A DNA stretch of 64,000 nt from Streptomyces sp. NBC_00162 (GCF_024611995.1 NZ_CP102509.1:1054001-1118000), one strand, 5' to 3'; positions 1 through 10,342 are shown, counted from the first letter of the stretch. Made by a program: numbers and translations. Notes: generated by a model not told the origin, from the letters alone.

Positions 1-536
1 AACTCGTCCCAGGTCTTCGGGACGGCGATCTTGTGCTGCTCGAAGAGGTCCTTGCGGTAGTAGAGCATCTGCGGCGCCACGTCGAAGGGCGCCGCCCACT
101 GCTTGCCGCCGAGGGTGACCAGGGCCTGGACCTGCTCGGGCTGCTTCTTGACGGTGGGTCCGAGCAGCTTGGAGGAGTCGGCGAGCAGTCCCTGGGTGAC
201 GAGGTCGGGGACGGCCTGGTACTCGATGTTCATGACGTCCGGGCCGTTGCCCGCCTTCACGGCCGCGGCGAGCTTGTCGTAGCCGCCGGCCAGGCCCGCG
301 GGCACCTCGGCGAACTTGACCTTGATGGTGTCGTGGCTCGCGTTGAAGGCCTCGGCCGTCTGCTTCGTGCCCGGCATCCAGGACCAGTAGGTGATCTCCA
401 CCGGCTGGGCGGCGGTGCCGCCGCCCGCGGCCTTGCCGGAGCCGTCGCCGTCACCGCAGGCGGTGGCCAGAAGCCCCAGGGCGGCGAGGGAGGCGGTGGC
501 GGCGACTGTGCGGAACGAACGTGAAGTGCGCGACAT
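1..536 (-). CDS. Sugar ABC transporter substrate-binding lipoprotein, C-terminus off window
   Basis: Extracellular solute-binding protein that would capture a sugar or oligosaccharide at the outer face of the membrane and pass it to an ABC importer. The 178 visible residues start at ATG 536, with a GGAG ribosome site just upstream. They show a lipoprotein signal ending LLATAC (lipid-modified Cys27), then the family-1 binding-protein start VEITYWSWMPG and a later DVMNIEYQAVPDLV stretch typical of the family. The gene runs off the left edge, so permease genes probably follow outside the window. The ligand cannot be told from this part. Confidence 0.88.
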   Translation of the reverse strand, partial: MSRTSRSFRTVAATASLAALGLLATACGDGDGSGKAAGGGTAAQPVEITYWSWMPGTKQTAEAFNASHDTIKVKFAEVPAGLAGGYDKLAAAVKAGNGPDVMNIEYQAVPDLVTQGLLADSSKLLGPTVKKQPEQVQALVTLGGKQWAAPFDVAPQMLYYRKDLFEQHKIAVPKTWDE

Positions 537-597
537 GGCACGGCTCCTACGGGGCCTCGTACGGAAGGAGTGGGGTGAACGGGCACCATCGTTTGTC

Positions 598-667
598 CGA
601 AACCGATCACAGTCAAGGGTGAACGCACATAACAATCGAATAGGCAGGCACTTTCCGTTAGGTTTCG
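598..667. promoter_or_regulatory. Upstream region of the sugar-binding gene with a split inverted repeat
   Basis: The 289-bp gap 537-825 separates two divergent genes and contains no ORF that looks real. It holds CGAAACC at 598-604 and its reverse complement GGTTTCG at 661-667, separated by 56 bases, within AT-richer DNA than the surroundings. This could be an operator for a LacI/ROK-type sugar regulator of the binding-protein operon, but the spacing is long and no regulator gene is visible here. Weak call. Confidence 0.25.
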
Positions 668-825
668 ATCGAGACGCTCAATACGTTCACTCCAGGGCGG
701 GTTCAAGCCAGTAGTTGAGCTGCACCTGACAATTCAAGGTCCCTGTGACACCCTCCGTGACGCACTCCCGCGAGGCCTCCGGGCCCTCGCATCACCCCCA
801 CAAGGACGTGGCAAGGAGGAGCGAC

Positions 826-1329
826 ATGAGGCACATCCCCACGCTCACCGGACTCGCCGCACTGGCGATCGCGGCAACCGTCGTCGGCACATCGGCGGCG
901 ATCGCCGCGGGACCCACGGTCGATCAGAAGGCCGACGGGGTCATCGTGGTCGCCGGCAGCACCTGTACCTGGACCAACGCGAGCACCAGCGCCGTCCCGC
1001 CGAACGCCCTCACCGTCGACCGCAACACGATCAACAAGCCCGGCGGCAATCTCACGTGCAACGGCGGCATCACCGCCACCCTCAACAACAACCCCGCCTT
1101 CACCTTCGACGACGCCGGCGCCGTGGCGAAGACGGACGCGATCGACATCACCGGCAAGCAGAGCTTCATCTCCTGCCGGTACAAGGCGACGAACCTCGAG
1201 TGGAACCGCGACGGGACCACCCGGAAGTACACCAACAAGCCCTTCACGGCCACCAAGACCTCGGGCAGCTTCCTCTGTCCGGGGTCGGTCACCACCGCGG
1301 CCGGGGACGCATCCATGCTGTTCCACTGA
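826..1329 (+). CDS. Secreted protein of unknown function
   Basis: A 167-residue protein. ATG 826 was chosen because AAGGAGGAG lies directly upstream and because it opens a clean Sec signal peptide (RHIPTLTGLAALAIAATVV, cleavage near AAIAAG). The mature part is about 138 residues, rich in Thr/Asn/Ala, with cysteines in STCTWTN, NLTCNGG, ISCRYKA and FLCPG. These could form two disulphides, as expected for a small extracellular beta-rich protein. No known family recognised. An inverted repeat follows the stop, so it is probably monocistronic. Confidence 0.7.
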   Translation: MRHIPTLTGLAALAIAATVVGTSAAIAAGPTVDQKADGVIVVAGSTCTWTNASTSAVPPNALTVDRNTINKPGGNLTCNGGITATLNNNPAFTFDDAGAVAKTDAIDITGKQSFISCRYKATNLEWNRDGTTRKYTNKPFTATKTSGSFLCPGSVTTAAGDASMLFH

Positions 1330-1345
1330 GCACCGGCCCGCATCG

Positions 1346-1386
1346 GGCCCGGCCTCGTCCCCGCTTGCGCCGGATGAGGCCGGGCC
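1346..1386 (+). terminator. Stem-loop terminator after the secreted protein gene
   Basis: GGCCCGGCCTC (1346-1356) pairs perfectly with GAGGCCGGGCC (1376-1386) around a 19-base loop, 17 bases after the stop at 1329. There is no U-tract, as usual for Streptomyces terminators. Confidence 0.6.
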
Positions 1387-1493
1387 TCCCCGGACGGCCC
1401 GGTTCCCCTCGGTGAAGTACCGTCAGCCCTGCTCCCGTGACCGGTGGGTGGAGGTTTGCACGGGCGGGATCCGAAGATCTACATTCTCACCGC

Positions 1494-2777
1494 ATGACCA
1501 TGTCACGCAGAACGATCATCAAGGGAATGGCCGCCGCGCCGTTCGTCACCGCGGCCGGCGCCGCGCTCGCCCCCGCCACCGCCGAGGCGGCCACCATCAC
1601 CCCCGGCCAGTTCACGCTCGCCGAGCGGACGTCCAACGCCTCCGGTACGTTCGCCGACCACATCGCGGGCCTGGCGCGGGCCCTGCCCCGCGCGCAGATA
1701 TCCGACGTGCTGGCCATCGCCAACCGCGACGCCACCCGCCTCTCCTCGGCCCCCGCGGGCGTGGGCGGTTTCTCGCACGGGTTCACCTGGAACACCGGCG
1801 ACCAGGACGCGGTCGAGTGGATTCCGCAAGGCATCACCACCAGCGCGGACGCGCTCGGCGCCGGTCTGTGGCCCGCGGGTGGCAAGCGGGTGGTCCTGGT
1901 CTCCTGGTACTTCGAGACCGACCCCGACGACAACGGCGTCGACGACTTCCCCATCGACAAGGGCATCCGGGTCAGCTTCGTCGACTACACCTCGGCCGCC
2001 GCCCCCGTCTACCGGCACGTGCTGCTGGTGGAGCCCGTCCGCGGGGCCGGCGGCACCTTCACCTACGAGCCGGTCCGCAAGCACGCCGGCGGCATCATGT
2101 GGTACGGCAACCGGCTGTACGTCGTGGACACGTACAAGGGCCTGCGGGTCTTCGACCTGGACAGCATCCTCGAGGTCAGCACCGGCCTTCCGGACGCCTG
2201 CGGGCTGCAGTCCGACGGCAGTTACCACGCCTACGACTACCGCTTCGTCCTTCCGCAGTGCGGCGCCTACGACAACACCGGCACGCTGCTGCGCTTCTCG
2301 GCTATCGGCCTCGACCGCGCCTCCAGCCCGGACAGCCTCACCGTGAGCGAGTACGCGACCAGCCTCACCAGTCCCGTGGTGGACTACTCGGGGACCGGGT
2401 GGAACGGCAACGGCACGAAGGTGGACCTGCCCAAGATCGTCCGCTGGCCGCTCGACTACACGACCCGCAAGCTCGCCGCCACCACGGCCACCGAGGCCGT
2501 CACGGTGAAGCAGGGCAAGATCCAGGGCGTGGTCTCACGCCAGAGCAAGCACTATCTGTCGCAGAGCAACGGCCCGTCCTCCAACGGCTATCTGAAGACG
2601 GTCGCTTCGGGCACTGATGTGCCCTCCACCGTCGTCCGCCTGGGTGTCGGCTCCGAGGATCTGAGCTTCCACAGCGGCACCACCACCGACTGGGCCTACC
2701 GCGAGTCGGTGATCTGGAACCTCAGCGAGTACGCGGGCCGGCGCGACGTCTACGCCGTGTTCGCCGACGGCTCCTGA
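1494..2777 (+). CDS. Tat-exported protein of unknown function, beta-propeller-like
   Basis: A 427-residue protein. The start at ATG 1494 (or in-frame ATG 1500) gives a twin-arginine signal, SRRTIIKGMAAAPFV, followed by an Ala-rich stretch ending AEAATI, so it is probably exported folded. The mature part has repeated Trp/Tyr-Gly stretches such as GGIMWYGNRLYVVDTYKGL followed by RVFDL, reminiscent of beta-propeller blades, and several DxDxNG-like acidic loops (TDPDDNGVDDFP) that could bind calcium. No catalytic signature was recognised. It is followed convergently by the LysR gene, 28 bases away. Confidence 0.72.
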   Translation: MTMSRRTIIKGMAAAPFVTAAGAALAPATAEAATITPGQFTLAERTSNASGTFADHIAGLARALPRAQISDVLAIANRDATRLSSAPAGVGGFSHGFTWNTGDQDAVEWIPQGITTSADALGAGLWPAGGKRVVLVSWYFETDPDDNGVDDFPIDKGIRVSFVDYTSAAAPVYRHVLLVEPVRGAGGTFTYEPVRKHAGGIMWYGNRLYVVDTYKGLRVFDLDSILEVSTGLPDACGLQSDGSYHAYDYRFVLPQCGAYDNTGTLLRFSAIGLDRASSPDSLTVSEYATSLTSPVVDYSGTGWNGNGTKVDLPKIVRWPLDYTTRKLAATTATEAVTVKQGKIQGVVSRQSKHYLSQSNGPSSNGYLKTVASGTDVPSTVVRLGVGSEDLSFHSGTTTDWAYRESVIWNLSEYAGRRDVYAVFADGS

Positions 2778-2805
2778 CCGACAGTTCCCCCACGGGCCGC
2801 ACCCG

Positions 2806-3764
2806 TCACTCCAGTGCCGGGTGCAGCTCCGGGTGGGCGTCCCACCAGTCCTTGTGGAAGGCGTGGTTGTCCACGTTGGCCAGATAGGCGCGGGCCGCGG
2901 CGCGGTAGAGCAGTTCCGCCTGACCGACCGAGACCGCGGAGCGGTTCCAGGCCAGGCGGATCCGGCCGGTGACGGGCGCCCCGGCCAGGGGCGCATCACG
3001 GTCCCCGGCACCTGCGGGGCCGTCGGCTGGCTGAGGGAGATCGCGCGCCCCGCCGCGATCAGGTCGTAGTGCATCTTGCGGTCGGTGATCCGGTAGCGCA
3101 GCGACGGGACGAACCCGGCCTTCGCGCAGGCGGCGACCAGCGCCTCGGGACCGCCGTCGTCGTCCTCCACCAGCGTCATCCACGACTCGCCGGCGAGGTC
3201 GGCGAGGTCGATGCGGTCCAGGCGCGCGAGGGGGTGTCCCGCCGACAGCCGGATGCAGAAGGGCTCCTTGGGGATCAGCGTCCGCGCCAGGGTCCCCGCC
3301 GGGAGCGGTACCTCGTGGTCGTTGACCTCCCCGTACACGATGGCGTCGTACCGCCCGGCGCCCAGCATCCGGGCCAGCGCGGTCACCGAGTCCTCCAGGT
3401 CCACGGTGATCTCCTGGCCGGACATGGACAGATCGGTCTCGGCCAGCAGACCGTCGAGCAGGACGAGCAGGATGCAGCCCAGGCGCAGCGGGGTGCCGGT
3501 GGCGAGGGCGCGGGCCTCCGCGCCGAGGGCGTCCATCTCGCTGAGCACGCGGCGCGCCTTCGCGAGGACGAACTGGCCGAGCGCCGTGGGCTCCACCCCG
3601 CTGCGGCCCCTCACGAACAGCTCGCCGCCAGTGACCCGCTCGATGCGGCGCAGCTGGGCGGAGAGTGCGGGCTGGGACACTCCGAGCCGCCGCGCGGCTC
3701 CCCCCAGACTGCCCGCCTCGGCGATCCGGCAGACGGCTTGCAGATGCCTCAACTCCAGCTGCAT
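2806..3764 (-). CDS. LysR-family transcriptional regulator (frame broken by one base)
   Basis: A DNA-binding regulator with an N-terminal winged helix-turn-helix (LRHLQAVCRIAEAGSLGGAA, then LGVSQPALSAQLRRIE) and a C-terminal co-inducer domain ending AYLANVDNHAFHKDWWD. The start at ATG 3764 is the usual MQLELRHL opening. The coding frame changes near 2988-2991: residues up to PGTVMRP read in one frame and LAGAPVTGRIRLAWNR in the next. Restoring one C in the CCCC run (coding strand) joins them, and the span is 1 base short of 320 codons. It is divergent from the large protease at 3911, which it may control. Confidence 0.85.
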
Positions 3765-3797
3765 CCGGGCAGCGTACGCAGCCCGCCGCCACCGCAC

Positions 3798-3815
3798 CAT
3801 AACCCCGGCCTTATG
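3798..3815. promoter_or_regulatory. Candidate LysR binding site in the LysR/protease divergent promoter
   Basis: CATAA (3798-3802) and TTATG (3811-3815) form a perfect dyad with an 8-base spacer in the 146-bp region between the divergent LysR gene and the metalloprotease gene. The size and AT-rich arms fit the T-N11-A type boxes bound by LysR proteins. Binding is inferred from position only. Confidence 0.4.
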
Positions 3816-3910
3816 CCTGCCGGGATGTCCCATTCCCGTCATGTCCACGCTCATACTCGGCCGCGAACGAGCACGCACTCCCCCACCCACCCCCACGATC
3901 GGAGTGGACG

Positions 3911-6900
3911 TTGCAGCCCACCAGATGGACGGCGGCCGTGGCAGCGATGGCGCTGGCCGCGAGCCTGGCCGGCACCGTGGCCGGGACGGCATCGGCAGCG
4001 CAGCAGGCGCAGCCCGCACCGTCCCCGCAGGACACCCCGGCCGCCCGAGCGGTCGCCGCCGCGGACCGGGCCGTCGACAGCGGTCTCGACTCCCTGGTCA
4101 ACTCCTCGCAGGAGCAGTACGAACGACGCCTGGTCACCCCCTGGCTGAAGAACCTCTACTCCGTCGCGTACGAGCGCAGCTACCGCGGCCTGCCGGTCGT
4201 CGGCGGCGACGCGGTCGTGCTCGCCGACGGCGAGGGCAGGGTGCGGGCCCTGCAGTCCGCCTCCTCCGTACGGATCGAGGTGGCGACCGCGCCGACGGTC
4301 AGCGCCAAGGACGCCGAGTCCGCGTCGCGGTCGAAGCTGGCCTCGGTCGAGAAGGTCGACAGCAGCCGGCTGGTCGTGCGGCTCAAGGACGACAAGCCGG
4401 TCCTGGCCTGGGAGACCGTCCTCTCCGGCCGTACCAGGACGGCGCCGAGCAAGCTGCACGTCTTCGTGGACGCGCGCACCGGCGCCTTCGTGGACAGCTA
4501 CGACGACGTGGTCGCGGGCAGCGGAAACAGCAAGTGGAACGGGCCCGGCCCGCTCACGATCGACACCACCAACTCCGGCTCCACCTACACCCTGCGCGAC
4601 CCGAACCGCACCGGCCTGAGCTGCGCGGACTACAGCACCGGCACGGTCTTCACGAAGTCCTCCGACTCCTGGGGCACAGGCAACCCCACGAGCAAGGAGA
4701 CCGGCTGCGTCGACCTGATGTTCGCCGCGCAGAAGCAGTGGGACATGCTCGGCCAGTGGCTGGGCCGCAACGGCGTCAGCGGCAACGGGCGCTCCTTCCC
4801 CGCCAAGGTCGGGCTGAACGACCTCAACGCCTACTGGGACGGCAGCTCGGTCACCATCGGGCACAACAGCGCGAACGAGTGGATCGCCGGCGTGGACGTG
4901 GTGGCCCACGAGTACGGGCACGCCATCGACTCCAACACCCCGGGCGGGACCGGCGGTCAGGAGTCCGGACTCGGTGAGGCCACCGGCGACATCTTCGGCG
5001 CGCTGACCGAGGCGTACATCAACCAGCCGGCCCCGTACGACACCCCGGACTACACGGTCGGCGAGGTCATCAACCTCCAGGGCCGGGGACCGATCCGGAA
5101 CATGTACAACCCGTCGGCCGTCAACAACGACCCGGCCTGTTACAGCTCCGCGATACCCGGCACCGAGGTGCACGCGGCCGCGGGTCCCCTGAACCACTGG
5201 TTCTACCTGCTGGCCGAGGGCACCAACCCGGGCGGCGGCAAGCCCGGCAGCAGCACCTGCAACCAGTCCACGCTGACCGGTGTGGGCGTCCAGAACGCCG
5301 GCAAGATCTTCTACGGCGGCATGCTGCTCAAGACCAGCAGCATGTCCTACAAGAAGTACCGCACGGCGACCCTGAGTTCGGCCAAGTCCCTCGACACCAC
5401 CTGCAACCTCTTCGACAAGACCAAGGCGGCCTGGGACGCCATCAGCGTGCCCGCCCAGGCCGGTGACCCGACCTGTACCCCGAGCGGTCAGAACAACGAC
5501 TTCTCGCTGGCCCTGAACCCGTCCTCGGGCACCGTCCAGCAGGGCGCCTCGGTCACGACCACGGTGGCCACCAGCGTCACCACCGGCGTCGCCCAGTCGG
5601 TGACCCTCACTGCGAGCGGACTGCCCGCCGGGGTGAGCGCCGCCTTCAGCCCGGCCACGGTCCAGTCCGGCCAGTCCTCGGTGCTGACCCTGACCGCCAC
5701 CGCCAACGCGGCGCCCGGCTCGTCCACGGTCGTCGTCAAGGGGCAGGGCACCACCCTCTCCCACACCGTCGACTACACGCTCAACGTCGGCGGGACCCAG
5801 CCCGGCAACGACCCGCCCAACATCAGCGTCGCCAACGTCCAGGCGCACCTGACGCAGTTGAACACCATCGCCTCTCAGAACGGCGGCAACCGCCGTGCGG
5901 GCAGCGCCGGTTACACCCAGTCGCTGGCGTACCTGAAGAGCAAGCTGACGGCCGCCGGGTACACCGTCACCGAGCAGAACTGCTCCTCCTGCACCTACCC
6001 GTCGAACAACCTGATCGCCGACTGGCCGGGCGGCCCCGCCGACCAGACCGTCATGTTCGGCGCCCACCTCGACAGCGTCTCGGCAGGCCCCGGCATCAAC
6101 GACAACGGCTCGGGCTCCGCAACCCTGCTGGAGAACGCCCTCGTCCTCGCCCAGCAGAACCCCACCATGACCAAGCACGTCCGGTTCGCCTGGTGGACCG
6201 ATGAGGAGCAGGGCCTCAACGGCTCCGAGTTCTACGTCAACCAGCTGACCAGCGCCCAGCGTTCGGCCATCAAGGGCTACTACAACTTCGACATGGTCGG
6301 CTCCACCAACGGCGGCTACTTCATCAACAACCTCAACTCCACCACCGCGACCCCGCTCAAGGCGTACTGGACCTCGCTGAACCTCGCGCCCGAGGAGAAC
6401 ACCGAGGGCCAGGGCCGCAGCGACGACTACTCCTTCCAGCAGGCGGGCATCCCCACCTCCGGTTACGCCGCGGGCGCCAGCGCCCGCAAGACCTCGGCGC
6501 AGGCCGCCAAGTGGGGCGGAACCGCGAACGCCGCCTACGACCCCTGCTACCACAGCTCCTGCGACACCACGAACAACATCAACGCCACGGTGCTGGACCG
6601 CAGCGCCGACGGCGTCGCCTACGCCGTCTGGAAGCAGGCCGTCGGCGGTGGGACGCCCGCACAGGACTTCTCCCTCGCCACCAGCCCGTCCGCGGGCACC
6701 GCGGCTCCCGGCGGCTCCACCTCCGCCACCGTCAACACCCAGACCGTCAGCGGCGCCGCCCAGACGGTGGCCCTGTCCGTCTCCGGCGCACCGGCCGGGG
6801 TCAGCGCCACCCTCAGCCCCACCTCCGTCCAGTCCGGCAGCTCCTCAGCCCTCTCCGTGCAGGTCGGCGCGAGCACCACGCCGGGCACCTACACCCTGAC

Positions 6901-7423
6901 GGTCACCGGATCCGGCACCGTCAGCCACAGCACCACCTACACGCTGACCGTCAGCGGTGGCGGCGGCACCTGCACCCCGCGCCAGCTCGTGGCCAACGGC
7001 GGCTTCGAGAACGGCACCGGCCCCTGGTCCGCGACCGCGGGCGTCATCACCAACCAGTCCGGCCAGGCCGCGCACTCCGGCAGCTACATGGCCTGGCTCA
7101 ACGGATGGGGTTCGTCCCACACGGACAGCGCCTCGCAGTCCCTGACCATCCCCTCGGGCTGCACCTCGTACCGGCTCTCCTTCTTCCTCCACATCGACAC
7201 GGAGGAGAACGAGAACGTGGTCTACGACCGGTTCACCGTCTCGGTGGGCGGCCAGACCCTGGAGACCCTGTCCAACCTGGACGCCAACTCCGGCTACACG
7301 CAGAAGACGTACGACCTGTCGCGGTTCGCCGGGCAGACCGTCACCCTGAGGTTCGACGGCACGGAGGACCAGTCCCTCCAGACCTCCTACGTCGTGGACG
7401 ACGTCACCGTCCAGGTGAGCTGA
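3911..7423 (+). CDS. Secreted two-headed protease: M4 (thermolysin-like) plus M28 (aminopeptidase) with accessory domains
   Basis: A 1,170-residue extracellular protein. TTG 3911 is the start: GGAG lies 6 bases upstream and a Sec signal (residues 1-29, ending ASA) begins at once. Order: propeptide (about 35-190); M4 domain with zinc site HEYGH (H333, E334, H337) and third ligand E356 in GEATGDIFG; an Ig-like domain from NNDFSLAL (about 530-625); an M28 domain with H719 (AHLDS), D731 (NDNGSGS), E765/E766 (WWTDEEQG) and H881 (PCYHSSCD); a second, similar Ig-like domain (about 915-1010); and a C-terminal beta-sandwich domain (about 1020-1170, [11 protein letters not shown]) likely to bind a carbohydrate or protein surface. 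All metal and catalytic residues of both peptidases are present. The endo- and exopeptidase could work in sequence on protein substrates. Confidence 0.92.
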   Translation: MQPTRWTAAVAAMALAASLAGTVAGTASAAQQAQPAPSPQDTPAARAVAAADRAVDSGLDSLVNSSQEQYERRLVTPWLKNLYSVAYERSYRGLPVVGGDAVVLADGEGRVRALQSASSVRIEVATAPTVSAKDAESASRSKLASVEKVDSSRLVVRLKDDKPVLAWETVLSGRTRTAPSKLHVFVDARTGAFVDSYDDVVAGSGNSKWNGPGPLTIDTTNSGSTYTLRDPNRTGLSCADYSTGTVFTKSSDSWGTGNPTSKETGCVDLMFAAQKQWDMLGQWLGRNGVSGNGRSFPAKVGLNDLNAYWDGSSVTIGHNSANEWIAGVDVVAHEYGHAIDSNTPGGTGGQESGLGEATGDIFGALTEAYINQPAPYDTPDYTVGEVINLQGRGPIRNMYNPSAVNNDPACYSSAIPGTEVHAAAGPLNHWFYLLAEGTNPGGGKPGSSTCNQSTLTGVGVQNAGKIFYGGMLLKTSSMSYKKYRTATLSSAKSLDTTCNLFDKTKAAWDAISVPAQAGDPTCTPSGQNNDFSLALNPSSGTVQQGASVTTTVATSVTTGVAQSVTLTASGLPAGVSAAFSPATVQSGQSSVLTLTATANAAPGSSTVVVKGQGTTLSHTVDYTLNVGGTQPGNDPPNISVANVQAHLTQLNTIASQNGGNRRAGSAGYTQSLAYLKSKLTAAGYTVTEQNCSSCTYPSNNLIADWPGGPADQTVMFGAHLDSVSAGPGINDNGSGSATLLENALVLAQQNPTMTKHVRFAWWTDEEQGLNGSEFYVNQLTSAQRSAIKGYYNFDMVGSTNGGYFINNLNSTTATPLKAYWTSLNLAPEENTEGQGRSDDYSFQQAGIPTSGYAAGASARKTSAQAAKWGGTANAAYDPCYHSSCDTTNNINATVLDRSADGVAYAVWKQAVGGGTPAQDFSLATSPSAGTAAPGGSTSATVNTQTVSGAAQTVALSVSGAPAGVSATLSPTSVQSGSSSALSVQVGASTTPGTYTLTVTGSGTVSHSTTYTLTVSGGGGTCTPRQLVANGGFENGTGPWSATAGVITNQSGQAAHSGSYMAWLNGWGSSHTDSASQSLTIPSGCTSYRLSFFLHIDTEENENVVYDRFTVSVGGQTLETLSNLDANSGYTQKTYDLSRFAGQTVTLRFDGTEDQSLQTSYVVDDVTVQVS

Positions 7424-7446
7424 GACTCCCCTGACTCCTGAGGTCC

Positions 7447-7476
7447 GGGCTCCTCCCCCTCTCGGGGGAGGAGCCC
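7447..7476. terminator. Bidirectional stem-loop terminator
   Basis: A perfect 13-bp stem, GGGCTCCTCCCCC (7447-7459) with GGGGGAGGAGCCC (7464-7476), with a TCTC loop. It sits between the convergent protease gene (stop 7423) and aldehyde dehydrogenase gene (stop 7486), so it can serve both. Confidence 0.8.
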
Positions 7477-7485
7477 GCCGCCGTG

Positions 7486-9027
7486 CTACGGCATGAGCTG
7501 GTACTCGGGGAAGTTACCCGGCAGCCGTTCGCCGGGCGGGCCGTCGGTGACCGCGTGGACGAGCAGTTCCCCGCCGACGAACGCGCCGCGCCAGGAGCCG
7601 CCGAAGCCCCCGAAGAGCTCCTCGCGGTCGCCGCGCGAACGGGGTGTGCCGTGCCCGAGCTTGAAGGCCCGGATCTGCGGGGCGAGCCGGGCGAAGGTGG
7701 CGGGATCGTCGGTGGACAGCGTGGCGACGAGCGCCCCGCCCGAGGCGTTCATGGCGGCGAGCAGTTCCGCCTCGGTGTCGACCAGGACGATCGTGTCGAC
7801 GGGGCCGAAGGGCTCCGCGTGGTAGAGCGGGGAGGACGCCGTCGGGCTGAGCAGCGTCAGCGGGGCCACGTACGCGGAGGTGTCCTGCCCGGCCAGGAAG
7901 CGGGCCGGGTCGAGCGTGCCGCGGAAGAGCGGTACGGCGCCGCGCTCGACGGCCTCGGCGGCGTGGTCGGTGAGCTCCTTGGCCTTGGCCGCGTTGATGA
8001 GCGGTCCGAAGTCCAGTTCGGGCAGCGGTTCTTCGGGACGGGCGACGGCCAGGGGGTGGCCCGTACGGATGGACGCGACGGCCGGGAGGTAGGCGGCGAG
8101 GAAGGCGTCGAAGGCGGTGCGCTGGACGACGAAGCGGGGGTAGGCGGTACAGCGCTGCTTGCCGTAGTCGAAGAGCTTGGGGATGACGGCGGTGAGGGCG
8201 GCCCAGTCGGTGTGCTCCCAGACGCCCCAGGTGTTGAGGCCCTCCTGTTCGAGGATGTGGCGCTTGCCGAGGTCGGTCACGGCGGTGGCGATCCGCGCGC
8301 CCGTGTCGCGGCCGCCGACGAAGGAGACGCAGCCGATCTCCGGGGAGCGGACGAGGGCCTCGGACAGTTCGGCCCCGCTGCCGCTGACGAGGGTGACCGG
8401 GATGCCCTCGCGCCGGATGAGCGCGCAGGCGAGGGTGAGGCAGGCGAGTCCGCCGTCGGTGGGGGTCTTGGCGATCACCGCGTTGCCCGCGAGGGCCTGT
8501 ACAAGCATGGCATGCACCAGCACGGACATGGGGTAGTTCCAGCTGGCGATGTTCGAGACGGGCCCGGCGAGCGGGGTCCGGCCCTCGGCCATGGTCTCGA
8601 TGTGCTCCACGTACCAGCGGACGCCGTCCACCGCGCGGTCCACATCGGCCTGGGCGAGCCGCCAGGGCTTGCCGATCTCCCAGACGAGCAGGAGCGAGAG
8701 CAGTTCGCGGTGCTCGGTGAGCGCGTCGAGGGCGGCGCCGACCCGGGCACGGCGTTCCGGCAGCGGGACGTGGCGCCAGGCGCGGTGCTGGTCGAGGCTC
8801 GCCCGTACGGCCTGCCCGGCGGCCCGGGAGTCCAGGCGCGGCGGCCCCGCGACGGGGCTGCCGTCGACGGGGCTGGTCGCGGGCAGGCTGCGGCCGTCGG
8901 CCTGCCAGGAGCCGCCCCAGAGGTTGAGGACGTGGTCGTCGCGGAAGGCCTCGGGGGCGGCGGCCAGAGCCCGCCGCCAGGCGTCGGACCAGGCCGTGCC
9001 GGGCTTGAGGGTGAGGGTGGGTGCCAT
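7486..9027 (-). CDS. Aldehyde dehydrogenase family protein
   Basis: NAD(P)-dependent oxidation of an aldehyde to the acid is expected. The 513 residues fit the family. Visible features: [14 protein letters not shown] (substrate/cofactor entry), the NAD-binding segment [13 protein letters not shown], the conserved Glu region [10 protein letters not shown], and the catalytic Cys293 in GKQRCTAY. Start at ATG 9027. The GLNTWGVWE variant and the 60-residue N-terminal extension before the Rossmann core suggest the PaaN/BoxD-like side of the family rather than a betaine-aldehyde type, but the substrate is unknown. It is followed upstream by degraded genes, so no operon context helps. Confidence 0.87.
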   Translation of the reverse strand: MAPTLTLKPGTAWSDAWRRALAAAPEAFRDDHVLNLWGGSWQADGRSLPATSPVDGSPVAGPPRLDSRAAGQAVRASLDQHRAWRHVPLPERRARVGAALDALTEHRELLSLLLVWEIGKPWRLAQADVDRAVDGVRWYVEHIETMAEGRTPLAGPVSNIASWNYPMSVLVHAMLVQALAGNAVIAKTPTDGGLACLTLACALIRREGIPVTLVSGSGAELSEALVRSPEIGCVSFVGGRDTGARIATAVTDLGKRHILEQEGLNTWGVWEHTDWAALTAVIPKLFDYGKQRCTAYPRFVVQRTAFDAFLAAYLPAVASIRTGHPLAVARPEEPLPELDFGPLINAAKAKELTDHAAEAVERGAVPLFRGTLDPARFLAGQDTSAYVAPLTLLSPTASSPLYHAEPFGPVDTIVLVDTEAELLAAMNASGGALVATLSTDDPATFARLAPQIRAFKLGHGTPRSRGDREELFGGFGGSWRGAFVGGELLVHAVTDGPPGERLPGNFPEYQLMP

Positions 9028-9168
9028 CTGTGGTTTCTCCGCTCAGGGTGTGTGGGCGGGGCAGGGAGGTGGCTCGCGTACGGTCGCCTTCGCACGGGGC
9101 GGCCGTACGTCGAGGCTACGGCGACGGGTGGTCCGACCGTAGGTACGGCGTTTGCCGAATGGCCGGTT

Positions 9169-9756
9169 TCACGTCCGCGCGGCGAGTCGTGCCAGGACGG
9201 GGCGGGCGGTCTCGGAGGGGTGGAGCCGACGGCGACCCCCGCGGCTTCCAGGGCGGCCTGCTTGGCCTCGGCCGTACCGGTTGAACCGGAGACGATCCCG
9301 CCGGCGTGGCCCATCGTCCTGCCCTCGGGAGCGGTGAAGCCGGCGATGTATCCGACGACGGGTTTGGTGACGTGCGCCGAGATGTGGGCGGCGGCGCGCT
9401 CTTCGGCGTCTCCGCCGATCTCCCCTATGAGGACGATGAGTTCGGTGTCGGGATCCGCCTCGAAGGCGGTGAGGCCCGACCTCGCGCAGTTCGTACATGA
9501 GCTGGTAGGTGAGGGTGCCGGACTTGGAGACGAGGCCGATCCGGCCCCGGCGGGCGGCGATGTCGGCGGGGATGGTGCCCGCGTTGGACTGGCCGGGGCA
9601 GTTGGGTCCGATGACGCGGGTGCCGCGGGCGGTGGCGTAGGCCTGGAAGGCGACGGCGTCGTGGACGGGGATGCCCTCGGTGATGACGACGGCGAGCGGG
9701 ATGCCGTCGTCGGCCGCCCCGGCGACGGCGGCCTTGGCGAAGGGGGTCATGCGCAC
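9169..9756 (-). pseudogene. sucD: sucD remnant: succinyl-CoA ligase alpha subunit, 5'-truncated with internal deletions
   Basis: The remains of a second copy of the ADP-forming succinate-CoA ligase alpha subunit. Coding-strand reading begins abruptly within the protein at [20 protein letters not shown], lacking roughly the first 90 residues including the CoA-binding Rossmann motif. It continues through GPNCPGQSN, where the usual four residues after PG are missing, to [13 protein letters not shown]. There about 22 codons are lost, including the segment before the phospho-histidine loop, and the frame changes to [22 protein letters not shown] and [18 protein letters not shown] further one-base loss at 9217-9220 (GGGG) moves the tail [12 protein letters not shown] to the first frame. 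It cannot make a working subunit. Confidence 0.85.
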
Positions 9757-10342
9757 GCCGGGGGACGACTTCGCGCTGACCGTCGGCTTCCTGGTGCGCG
9801 AGGGGGTGCTGGGGCAGGCGGATGAGCTGCGGTCGGTGAGCTACTGCGCGGGTGCGACGGCCGAGGGCTCCAACACCTACAACGTGGTGAACGTCGCGCT
9901 CGCTCCCGGGGTCGCGCTCCCCTACATCACCCTGGAGCGCAACGTCTACACCACCTCCCCCTGCGGTCTGTGCGGGAAGGCGAGCCTGGACGCGGTCCGT
10001 ACGGCCTCCCGGTTCGCGCTCACGGACAGCCCGCCGGTGCGGATCACGCCCGCTGTGCTGGCCGGCCTCCCCGACCGGCTGCGGTCGGCGCAGCGGGTCT
10101 TCGACCGCACCGGCGGGCTCCATGCCGCCGCGCTGTTCTCCCCCGCCGGGGAGCTGGTCGACGTACGGGAGGACGTGGGCCGGCACAACGCCGTGGACAA
10201 GGTCGTCGGCCGGGCCCTGCGGGACGCCCGGCTGCCGCTGTCCGAGTCGGTGCTGCTGGTGTCGGGGCGGGCCTCCTTCGAGCTGGCCCAGGGTGATGGT
10301 GGGCAGCGCCTCGCCCCGGCGGCCTCGGCCGTCGCGGGGTGA
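9749..10342 (+). pseudogene. fdhD: fdhD remnant: formate dehydrogenase sulfurtransferase, both ends missing
   Basis: A fragment of FdhD, the sulfurtransferase that passes sulphur from IscS to the molybdenum cofactor of formate dehydrogenase. Homology starts at [20 protein letters not shown], which is normally about residue 60. It includes the conserved cysteine pair SPCGLCGKAS and the later GGLHAAALF and DVGRHNAVDKVVG motifs. It stops after SGRASFELAQ, after which the reading frame is unrelated, so the C-terminal ~50 residues are gone. The 5' break lies at the same point as the 5' break of the sucD remnant on the other strand. The Cys pair survives but the protein is not expected to fold. Confidence 0.82.

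Noticed and set aside
3851..6553. A 900-codon open frame on the minus strand opposite the protease gene
   Set aside because: It is the antisense shadow of a long high-GC gene: composition is Gly/Arg/Val-rich without motifs, while the plus strand encodes two intact peptidase domains.
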